This document shows, piece by piece, positions 1 through 5,129 of a stretch of 5,129 nucleotides of DNA (position 1 is its first letter; every line of letters starts with the position of its first letter). The DNA comes from Acetobacteraceae bacterium. GTDB taxonomy: Bacteria > Pseudomonadota > Alphaproteobacteria > Acetobacterales > Acetobacteraceae. The translations under genes were made by a program, and so were the position numbers. The DNA lies in NCBI GenBank assembly GCA_030039695.1, contig JASHVB010000345.1, positions 1 to 5,129 on the forward strand, read 5' to 3'. The notes beneath the pieces are model-generated. The model was not told where the DNA came from. It saw only the letters and a program-made list of their open reading frames with translations, and made no database searches.

Positions 1-47
1 GGAAAGTGACGCGGGGAGTGGATCAGGTTGCGGACGGATCGTGCGTA

Positions 48-68
48 ACCACCTATAAGCCAGGTGGT
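48..68. promoter_or_regulatory. Perfect 7-bp dyad upstream of the NIPSNAP gene (possible operator)
   Basis: ACCACCT and AGGTGGT form an exact inverted repeat separated by 7 bases (ATAAGCC). It lies about 70 bases upstream of the NIPSNAP start, in a typical place for a repressor or activator site. The arms could also form a small hairpin in RNA. No T-run follows, so a terminator for an upstream gene is less likely. Its function is inferred only from symmetry and position. Confidence 0.35.
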
Positions 69-90
69 ATGCCATTAGATACTGGGCGTA

Positions 91-119
91 TGGGCATATA
101 ACATCATAGGCACTATCAT
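91..119 (+). promoter_or_regulatory. Weak candidate sigma-70-like promoter for the NIPSNAP gene
   Basis: TGGGCA (91-96, four of six matches to TTGACA) and TATCAT (114-119, five of six matches to TATAAT) are separated by 17 bases. The problem is that transcription would begin around 125-127, inside the Shine-Dalgarno sequence. TATAAC at 97-102 is an alternative -10 that leaves a better leader but lacks a good -35. This stretch is visibly more AT-rich than its surroundings, as expected for a promoter, but neither assignment is secure. Confidence 0.25.
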
Positions 120-122
120 AAA

Positions 123-129
123 AAGGGGA
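123..129 (+). promoter_or_regulatory. Ribosome binding site of the NIPSNAP gene
   Basis: AAGGGGA lies 7 bases before the ATG at 137. It is a good match to the anti-Shine-Dalgarno sequence at standard spacing, and it fixes this ATG as the start. Confidence 0.75.
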
Positions 130-136
130 TACGCAT

Positions 137-769
137 ATGTCTGTCTACGAAGTCCGCACCTACACCCTACGTCCGGGCACCTTGGCCGAGTTTGTGGAGC
201 GCTTTGCCAAACGGCTGCCGCTGCGGGAGAAACACTCCAAACTCGGGGCGTTCTGGCAGAGTGAGGTTGGTCCGCTCAATCAAGCGATTCATGTCTACCC
301 ATACGACGATCTCGGGCACCGGACGGCTGTCCGGTCGGCGCTGGCGCAGGACGGCGCGTTGCAGCAGCTTCCCGGTGGACGGGATCTGATCGACACGCAA
401 GAAGCCGAGATCGTGATTCCGGCGCCCTTCTCTCGTCCCCTGGGTAGCCGGGATTTTGGTACCGGCAACATCTATGAAATTCGGACTTACACCTACGCCC
501 CGGGCGACATCCCCAAGGTTTTGGACGCATGGTCCAAGGCTATTGAGACGCGGGAGCGGTTCTCGCCTCTAGTGGCGAGCTGGACGAGCGAACTCGGCAC
601 GCTGAACAAATTCACCCACATCTGGGTTTACAAGGACCTCAACGAACGCGCCCGTGTGCGCGAGGAATCCCGTAAGCCGGGTGGCCAGTGGCCGCCGCAG
701 TCCGGTGTGCGGCCAGTCCGCCAGGAAAACAAGGTGGTAGTACCAGCGGCGTTCTCGCCGGTGCGGTAA
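137..769 (+). CDS. NIPSNAP family protein, two tandem dimeric alpha-beta barrel domains
   Basis: This 210-residue protein contains two copies of the NIPSNAP-type ferredoxin-like (dimeric alpha-beta barrel) domain. Copy one starts near residue 3 (VYEVRTYTLRPG) and copy two near residue 112 (IYEIRTYTYAPG). Each continues with a helix, a W-x-S/T-E-x-G-x-L-N segment (residues 40-48 and 149-156) and an H-x-W/Y-x-Y-x-D-L strand (52-59 and 160-167). This length and two-domain layout are normal for bacterial NIPSNAP proteins. The family has no firmly assigned biochemical role; members are small, probably cytosolic proteins often found near metabolic genes, so no substrate is proposed. No signal peptide or membrane segment is visible. 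The ATG is supported by a strong ribosome binding site. The gene appears to be transcribed alone: it has its own leader and a strong hairpin follows the TAA by 4 bases. Family assignment is confident; function is unknown. Confidence 0.9.
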   Translation: MSVYEVRTYTLRPGTLAEFVERFAKRLPLREKHSKLGAFWQSEVGPLNQAIHVYPYDDLGHRTAVRSALAQDGALQQLPGGRDLIDTQEAEIVIPAPFSRPLGSRDFGTGNIYEIRTYTYAPGDIPKVLDAWSKAIETRERFSPLVASWTSELGTLNKFTHIWVYKDLNERARVREESRKPGGQWPPQSGVRPVRQENKVVVPAAFSPVR

Positions 770-773
770 TCGA

Positions 774-809
774 TCGTTGGCGGGCTCGACAGAAAGAGCC
801 CGCCAACGA
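774..809 (+). terminator. Probable terminator hairpin of the NIPSNAP gene
   Basis: A perfect 14-bp stem (TCGTTGGCGGGCTC pairing with GAGCCCGCCAACGA) with an 8-base loop begins 4 bases after the stop codon. The T-rich tract is weak: TTTT occurs only at 824-827 and 834-837, rather than directly after the stem. The structure is therefore a strong hairpin but not a textbook intrinsic terminator. It could also protect the 3' end of the mRNA or work on the opposite strand. Position and stem strength support the terminator reading. Confidence 0.75.
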
Positions 810-1496
810 GCGCTACCGCCGAGTTTTCACCTATTTTGGCTGCTTCCAAATCCGCCGCTATCTCGGTTTTCGTAGCCGGCGACGAAAGCCGGATAATCTT
901 CGATCTGTTTTGCTTGCGGTGCGCCGAGGGGAAGTCACCCCATCCGCACGGACATCCTCGTGTCGGGCTGACGCTACATCGGTTCTGGCGGGATTTGTGT
1001 GGAGGTCGGAGTGTGGCGAGTTCGATCGGAGAACCAAGATGGCGACAGGGTCACTGGTGCCGGACACGGGTGGCTTGTGGAGCGCAGCAGCTGATTCGGG
1101 ACCGGGAAGAACCTGGGGGTGATCAGCCCGTGATCGCAATTCGCCTATCGCCATTCGCTGCGATCAGCATCTCCGGTTTGAGCCCGACGTAAGTCGGGAG
1201 CCGTCCAAACGGCGACGTGACAGAGGGATAAAGATCGGCATCCAGGTGTGCAGCGAAATGATGGTCACCCAGCACGCGCAGGAGATCGGGTTCGCCAGCG
1301 CGCATCTGCTGGTGCAACCTCGCGCCACCGGCCCCGCGAAACGGCGGCGGAACGGGCGAGCTCCGGCAGGTGCCTGGGAGTCTTCGTCCGACGGACGTTA
1401 TGACCACCGGGGAGTTGTGCAACAAGCTGGTGCACGAGCGCCTGATCGCCCGATCGGACATCGCGGAGCATAGGTCGCACGTGGTTTTATTCCCGC
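810..1496. other. 687-bp intergenic stretch without a recognisable gene
   Basis: This stretch separates the convergent NIPSNAP and helicase genes. Open frames exist on both strands (for example 836-1192 plus and 1123-1506 minus), but none has a good ribosome binding site, a recognisable domain or a clean protein-like composition. They look like chance frames in GC-rich DNA or badly decayed remnants. A cluster of inverted repeats lies at 1131-1213. No transposon end, tRNA or CRISPR repeat was seen. No terminator hairpin for the helicase was found directly after its stop codon; the palindromic GATCGCCCGATC near 1444-1455 has too short a loop. Confidence 0.55.
1131..1213. repeat. Cluster of three inverted repeats in noncoding DNA
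   Basis: Three exact inverted repeats follow each other within 83 bases. TGATCGCA (1131-1138) pairs with TGCGATCA (1159-1166) across 20 bases. CCCGAC (1183-1188) pairs with GTCGGG (1193-1198) across a GTAA tetraloop-like spacer. GCCGT (1200-1204) pairs with ACGGC (1209-1213) across CCAA. GATCAGC also occurs as a direct repeat at 1121-1127 and 1162-1168. The arrangement could be a structured RNA, a protein-binding region or a decayed mobile-element end. I do not recognise it as a known RNA family. Confidence 0.4.
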
Positions 1497-3560
1497 TTAA
1501 CGCCACATGCTGCGCATCCTCGCCCCAATGTCGAGCCGGACTTGCCTCGCGTCAACACGACTCAAAGCCTCCGACGTGGCCGCGGGCCAGGTTATGCGTT
1601 CGAACATCGGCAAAAGGGCAGCCGGGATGAAGCGCGTCCGGGACGCGTAGACGTGCCGATCGCCGAGTCCGCTTTGGCCGGATGTGAAGAACCGCTGTGG
1701 AACAATCAGGTGCAGGCTGTCCTTCGCCCGCGTCATGCCGACATGGAGCAGTCGCCGTTCCTCCTCGATCTCATCTGTGGTTCCTGTGCCGAGATCAGAA
1801 GGGATGCAGCCATCAACAACATTCAAGACGAAAACTGACTTCCATTCTTGCCCTTTAGCGGAGTGGATTGTCGAGAGGATCAGGTAGTCCTCATCGAGGG
1901 TCGGCATGCCTGCTTGGTCGCTCGTCGCGTCCGGAGGGTCCAGCGTCAACTCCGTCAGGAAGCGCATCCGCGACGGGTAGCCCGCCGCGATCTGTTCGAG
2001 CTGCAACAGGTCTGCCTGTCGTGCCGCTGCATCGTCGTGCATTCGTTCGAGATGCGGCTCATACCACTGGCGGGCGAGGCTTATTTCCGCAGGCCAGCCA
2101 GGCCTGCCTATCGCAATCTTCCGTACCGTCTCAACGAAATCGCCCCAACTTTCACCGGTACGGGCTGGCGGCGGTATGTTCGCCAGCGCCCGCAACGCGT
2201 TGGGCTGGTCGGCCATCGCATCGAGAACACGTTGCGCCGTCCCGGGACCGACGCCCGGCATCAATTGCATGACACGGAAGCCAGCCACCCTGTCACGCGG
2301 GTTCTCGATAAAGCGGAGCAGCGCCAGCAGGTCTTTGACATGCGCGGTCTCGAAGAACTTCAGCCCGCCAAACTTAACGAAGGGAATGTTGCGTCGTGTC
2401 AGCTCGATTTCGAGGTTTGTGCTGTGGTGTGACGCGCGGAACAGAACCGCCTGCTGCTTAAGGGCGATGGATTCCTCGCGTTGCGCCAGCACCCGCTCGA
2501 CGACATAGCGCGCCTGGTCGGCCTCGTCCCGGACAAAAACCAGATACGGCAGCTCGTCCGAGGCACGATCCGTCCAGAGATTCTTGGCGAAGCGTTCCAC
2601 CGCCAGCTCGATCACGCCGTTCGCCGCCGACAGGATCGGCTGCGTCGAGCGGTAGTTGCGATCGAGCGTGATGACCTTGGCCGGCGGGTCAAACTGGGCG
2701 GGGAAATCGAGAATGTTGCGGACGGTCGCAGCGCGAAAGGAATAAATCGCCTGGGCATCGTCGCCGACCACCGTCAGCCCGGCGCCATCTGGCTTCAGCC
2801 CATGCAGGATCGACGACTGAAGGCGATTAGTGTCCTGATACTCGTCCACCAGAACGTGGTCGAAGCGGCCACCCATATCGCCCGCGAGCATCGGATCGCC
2901 GACGGCCTGCGCCCAGTAAAGCAGCAGATCATCGTAATCGAGAACGTTCTGAGCCTGCTTTGCCTCAACGTAACCCGCGTACAAATTTCGCAATTGACGT
3001 TCCCACTCGGCACACCAGGGGAAGGACTCCCGGAGCACTGTGTCGAGGTCCATCTCGGCATTGACGGCCCGCGAGTAAATGGCCAGGCAGGTTGCCTTCA
3101 TCGGGAAGCGAGCGTCCATGTTCGACAGGCCGAGGTCGTGCCTGACGAGGTTCAAAAGGTCAGCCGAATCCTCGCGGTCATGAATTGTGAATGCTGGATC
3201 GATCCCGATCTGCTCGGCGTAATCCCGCAGCAGTCGCGCTCCAACCGCGTGGAATGTGCCGGCCCAAGTAAGCGCGCCCGCCATCACGTCTGCGTTCGAC
3301 CCTAGAGCTTCGCCGCAGATGCGTCCGGCGCGCCGGGTCATCTCGGCGGCAGCCCGGCGGGAGAACGTCATGAGCAAAATACGCCCGGGATCGGCTCCAT
3401 GGACAACGAGATGGGCGACCCGATGCGCGAGCGTGTTGGTTTTTCCTGACCCGGCGCCGGCGATGACCAGCAAGGGGCCAGCGGCGGTGCAGGCGTCATC
3501 GGTCAGGCCGTGCTCCACGGCCCGCCGCTGTTCCGGGTTCAGCTTATCGAGGTAGGTCAT
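1497..3560 (-). CDS. UvrD/PcrA/Rep-type superfamily 1 ATP-dependent DNA helicase
   Basis: The 687-residue product is a complete SF1A helicase, a cytosolic ATP-driven motor that unwinds DNA 3' to 5' in repair and replication restart. All diagnostic motifs are present in order: Q motif LNPEQRRAV (7-15), Walker A AGAGSGKT (34-41), motif Ia MTFSRRAAAEM (64-74), Ib TWAGTFHA (98-105), motif II VLVDEYQDTN (236-245, with DEYQ at 239-242), motif III VVGDDAQAIYSFR (264-276), motif IV LDRNYRST (299-306), motif V STIHSAKG (563-570) and motif VI EERRLLHVGMTRAKD (600-614). No key residue is missing, so it should be catalytically active. At 687 residues it is slightly shorter than E. coli UvrD (about 720) and has no extra nuclease domain. 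The ATG at 3560 gives the expected N-terminus just before the Q motif, although no clear Shine-Dalgarno sequence precedes it. It stands alone and is divergent from the PAS remnant. UvrD, PcrA and Rep cannot be told apart here, and it may be an accessory paralogue rather than the housekeeping UvrD. Confidence 0.95.
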   Translation of the reverse strand: MTYLDKLNPEQRRAVEHGLTDDACTAAGPLLVIAGAGSGKTNTLAHRVAHLVVHGADPGRILLMTFSRRAAAEMTRRAGRICGEALGSNADVMAGALTWAGTFHAVGARLLRDYAEQIGIDPAFTIHDREDSADLLNLVRHDLGLSNMDARFPMKATCLAIYSRAVNAEMDLDTVLRESFPWCAEWERQLRNLYAGYVEAKQAQNVLDYDDLLLYWAQAVGDPMLAGDMGGRFDHVLVDEYQDTNRLQSSILHGLKPDGAGLTVVGDDAQAIYSFRAATVRNILDFPAQFDPPAKVITLDRNYRSTQPILSAANGVIELAVERFAKNLWTDRASDELPYLVFVRDEADQARYVVERVLAQREESIALKQQAVLFRASHHSTNLEIELTRRNIPFVKFGGLKFFETAHVKDLLALLRFIENPRDRVAGFRVMQLMPGVGPGTAQRVLDAMADQPNALRALANIPPPARTGESWGDFVETVRKIAIGRPGWPAEISLARQWYEPHLERMHDDAAARQADLLQLEQIAAGYPSRMRFLTELTLDPPDATSDQAGMPTLDEDYLILSTIHSAKGQEWKSVFVLNVVDGCIPSDLGTGTTDEIEEERRLLHVGMTRAKDSLHLIVPQRFFTSGQSGLGDRHVYASRTRFIPAALLPMFERITWPAATSEALSRVDARQVRLDIGARMRSMWR

Positions 3561-3623
3561 CAGAATTGAGTTGGCGGGCAGACGGCAAGGGGGTGCTTCA
3601 CATATCCTGATTCCTGTTTCGTT

Positions 3624-3646
3624 CGCAACGCCAATCTCGCGTTGCG
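3624..3646. repeat. 7-bp inverted repeat in the helicase leader
   Basis: CGCAACG (3624-3630) and CGTTGCG (3640-3646) form an exact inverted repeat across 9 bases, 64-86 bases upstream of the helicase start. A separate exact 10-bp palindrome, CCGCATGCGG, lies at 3741-3750. Either could be an operator in the 217-bp gap between the helicase and the PAS remnant. Otherwise this gap (3561-3777) shows no convincing gene or strong promoter. Function is inferred from position alone. Confidence 0.3.
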
Positions 3647-3777
3647 GTTCCGTAAGCGTTCACGCCAAATCGTAATTCCGGGGCCGGTTCTATTCGTGCA
3701 CGATAGCTGCTGGACGGGGGAGCACGGCGGATGGAGTGCGCCGCATGCGGTGGGACAGCGATTTCGGAGCGGCCTGA

Positions 3778-4200
3778 GCGCACCTTGGGGGCTACCGGCG
3801 GTTCCGTTGCCGCATTGCACTGCTCGATCCCGATCATCGCTTTCACTATATCAATCCGGAGTGGCGCAAGCCCTTCGGTATGTCGGAAGATGCGGTTCTC
3901 GGCCGCACCGTCGCGGAGGTACAGGATGATGAAAAATTCGAGGCCGTCCGCCTGCAGGCTGAGCGCGCACTGGCGGGCGAAACCGTGGAGTGGGACGGCT
4001 GGATCCAACTTCCCTGGGGGCGGGGCTATGTGCAGCGTACCTTTGTCCCGCTGCGTGACGTCGCCGGTGCGGTTGAGGGATACTTCTCCTTCGCGCGTGA
4101 CCTGACCGATCTGCGACAGACCGAGCAGAACCTCGCCGAACAGTCAGCCGCGCGGACTGCCAGCGAGGCGGAGCTTGAGCGCCAAAGGGGCCGGAACTAA
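3778..4200 (+). pseudogene. PAS-domain fragment of a sensory protein, truncated at both ends
   Basis: The open frame encodes one nearly complete PAS fold of the PAS_4 type. It begins at the first strand, with IALLDPDHRFHYINPEW encoded at about 3814-3864, then FGMSEDAVLGRTVAEV, a helix, WDGWIQLPWGRGYVQRTFVPL, and the closing strand GYFSFARDLTDLRQ. A helical linker of the kind that joins PAS domains to each other or to a kinase follows. Such proteins sense small ligands, redox state or light and pass the signal to a histidine kinase or cyclase domain, none of which is present. There is no plausible start: the frame is closed by TGA at 3775-3777, the first ATG (3880) lies inside the domain, and no ribosome binding site is seen. 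The C-terminus ends at TAA (4198-4200), inside the candidate Tn3 inverted repeat, which suggests that transposon insertion cut the gene. A short functional PAS protein with an unusual start codon cannot be excluded but is less likely. Confidence 0.7.
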
Positions 4201-4226
4201 CGAAACGCCCTCCTGGTACGCACAAG
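4187..4226 (+). repeat. Candidate terminal inverted repeat of a Tn3-family transposon
   Basis: The sequence begins GGGG (4187-4190) and ends TACGCACAAG (4217-4226), 17 bases beyond the transposase stop codon. Tn3-family ends are usually about 38 bp, start with GGGG at the outer edge and finish with an inner block like TACGCTAAG (as I recall for Tn501 and Tn5393). Orientation and position are right for the tnpA end of an element extending to the right. It is one or two bases longer than standard, and the opposite end lies outside the window, so pairing cannot be tested here. Confidence 0.5.
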
Positions 4227-4243
4227 CAGACAAAGCAGGAATG

Positions 4244-5129
4244 TCATGCGGCTCTGGCGTATGCGTCGGTGAGGTCCCCGAAAGGCCTCAATCCGTCAGG
4301 GTTTCCCGACATGGCGAGCGCGGCGTTCCAAACGTAATCGTCGGTCAGGTTTATATGCTCCCACCCGAGTGGGGAGAGATGGGCGAGCAGCCGGTCTGAA
4401 ACCGCTTCGGTGTCACGCAGAGTGGCGACAGCATGCGCCAGGTACCGCGTGTTCCACAGGACGATGGCAGTGACAAGCAGGTTAAGACCAGAAGCACGAT
4501 GCTGCTGGTTTTCGTATGTGCGGTCGTGTATCTCGCCCAGCCGGTGGATATAACACCGCCCGCGCCGGGCTGTTGCGGGCCTCCCCCTTGTTCAATTCCT
4601 GACCGGTCGAGCGGCGCAGTTCCGGGTCGTTGATCCAGTCGAGACTGAACAGGGTGCGTTCCAGCCGTCCCAGTTCGCGCAGTGCGGCGGCGACCCCATT
4701 CTGCCGCGGATGGGCGGCGAGTTGTCGCATGATGAGCGATGCCGTCATCGTCCCGGTGCGGATGGAGGCAGCAACGCGCGGGATCCCAGACCAGTGCGCG
4801 CGAATGAGAGCCACGTTGATAGGTCCGGAGATCATCGGCTCCAACGCAGCGTAGATCGCAGGTTTGTCGAAGCTGAAGAGCTTGCGGTGTTTCAGATCAG
4901 GGATGCGCGGTGAAAATTGGAACCCGAGCAGGCAGCAGAGCGCAAAGACATGCTCGGAATCACCGCCGCCATCGGTGTGGTGCCGCTGCGATACCACCTC
5001 ACTCTTATGCTAGCGCAGCGCGTCGAGCACGTGCAGCGCCTCGCTCGTGGTTGCGGCGATCAGCTTGGTATAGAATGGCCCATAGCGATCCGAGAGGTGG
5101 GTGTAGACCTTGAAGCCAGGCCGCTGGCC
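4244..5129 (-). pseudogene. tnpA: Tn3-family transposase TnpA, C-terminal part, broken by amber stop and frameshift
   Basis: Read on the minus strand from the right edge, about 295 codons match the C-terminal catalytic (DDE) region of Tn3-family transposases, which are normally near 1000 residues. They cut at the transposon ends and carry out replicative transposition. The recognisable blocks are PGFKVYTHLSDRYGPFYTKL, HHTDGGGDSEHVFALC (GAT at 4971-4973, probably a catalytic Asp), RIPDLKHRKLF, SIRTGTMTASLI, RQNGVAAALRELGRLERTLF and [14 protein letters not shown] (GAG at 4581-4583, probably the catalytic Glu). Two lesions are visible. A TAG at 5010-5012 sits where the family usually has Tyr in LRYH. 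An extra base near 4547 shifts the frame after ARAVLY. Removing that base restores [65 protein letters not shown] and a normal end at TGA 4244-4246. Everything else is well conserved, so the damage is recent or reflects sequencing error. The N-terminal two-thirds lies outside the window. Confidence 0.92.

Larger units (their letters stand above)
4187..5129. mobile_element. Partial Tn3-family transposon (tnpA end)
   Basis: The element comprises the candidate inverted repeat at 4187-4226 and the transposase C-terminal region, which runs off the right edge of the window. Any resolvase, resolution site and passenger genes would lie to the right. The transposase lesions make it unable to move on its own, although its ends might still be mobilised by a related transposase. 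Confidence 0.75.

Noticed and set aside
3..101. Open frame running in from the left edge and ending at TAA 99-101, possibly the end of an upstream gene
   Set aside because: It has only 32 codons with no recognisable motif, and a frame of this length is expected by chance. It overlaps the dyad and the likely promoter region.
836..1192. 118-residue plus-strand open frame after the NIPSNAP terminator
   Set aside because: No ribosome binding site, no recognisable domain and an unusual composition rich in Arg, Cys and Ser; it is most likely a chance frame.
1444..1455. Palindrome GATCGCCCGATC considered as a helicase terminator
   Set aside because: Its centre leaves no room for a stable loop and no T-run follows on the minus strand.
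1123..1506. 127-residue minus-strand open frame downstream of the helicase, with a C-terminal half that looks somewhat protein-like
   Set aside because: Its start overlaps the helicase stop codon without a convincing start signal, the first half is low quality, and no family is recognised.
1370..1630. Plus-strand frame with a short protein-like segment near VMTTGELCNKLV
   Set aside because: It runs into the antisense strand of the helicase and the segment is too short to assign.
1848..3305. Long plus-strand open frames (1848-2432 and 2481-3305) opposite the helicase
   Set aside because: They lie entirely antisense to a gene with full motif support. GC-rich codon use commonly leaves such shadow frames open.
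3598..4225. Minus-strand open frames opposite the PAS fragment (3598-4008 and 3851-4225)
   Set aside because: The PAS frame on the plus strand has clear domain signal; the antisense frames have none.
4433..5113. Plus-strand open frames across the transposase region
   Set aside because: The minus strand carries unmistakable Tn3-family transposase sequence throughout, so these are shadows.
1..5129. CRISPR arrays, tRNA or rRNA genes, toxin-antitoxin pairs, retrons and other defence modules
   Set aside because: No regularly spaced repeats, tRNA-like sequence, reverse transcriptase or paired small genes were seen in reading both strands.

Overview
The window looks like GC-rich proteobacterial DNA, most likely from an alphaproteobacterium. 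This rests on the helicase type, the character of the Tn3-family transposase and the GC-rich codon use; it is an inference, and no rRNA or tRNA marker is present to confirm it. The layout suggests a chromosomal or large-plasmid accessory region where intact genes sit beside decaying mobile-element debris.

From left to right: (1) Positions 1-136 are a somewhat AT-richer leader with a perfect 7-bp dyad and a clear Shine-Dalgarno sequence. (2) A two-domain NIPSNAP-family protein (137-769, +) is followed directly by a 14-bp perfect hairpin that probably acts as its terminator. (3) About 690 bp (810-1496) carries no recognisable gene but has a cluster of three inverted repeats at 1131-1213. (4) A complete, intact UvrD/PcrA/Rep-type superfamily 1 DNA helicase of 687 residues (1497-3560, -) has every canonical motif. 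(5) A 217-bp gap (3561-3777) holds the helicase leader and some short palindromes. (6) A PAS sensory domain (3778-4200, +) is an N- and C-terminally truncated remnant of a larger signalling protein, probably a histidine kinase. (7) A Tn3-family transposon end follows: a candidate 38-40 bp inverted repeat (4187-4226), then the C-terminal third of tnpA on the minus strand (4244 to beyond 5129). This tnpA is broken by an amber stop and a one-base frameshift.

The genes do not form an obvious operon or pathway. The NIPSNAP gene is monocistronic and convergent with the helicase. The helicase and the PAS remnant are divergent. The PAS remnant and the transposase are convergent. The most informative event is an apparent Tn3-family insertion into the PAS-protein gene, in which the PAS reading frame runs into the transposon end and stops there, followed by decay of the transposase. 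I found no convincing new biological system; the best leads are the transposon/PAS junction, the decayed transposase and the unexplained structured intergenic stretch at 1121-1213.
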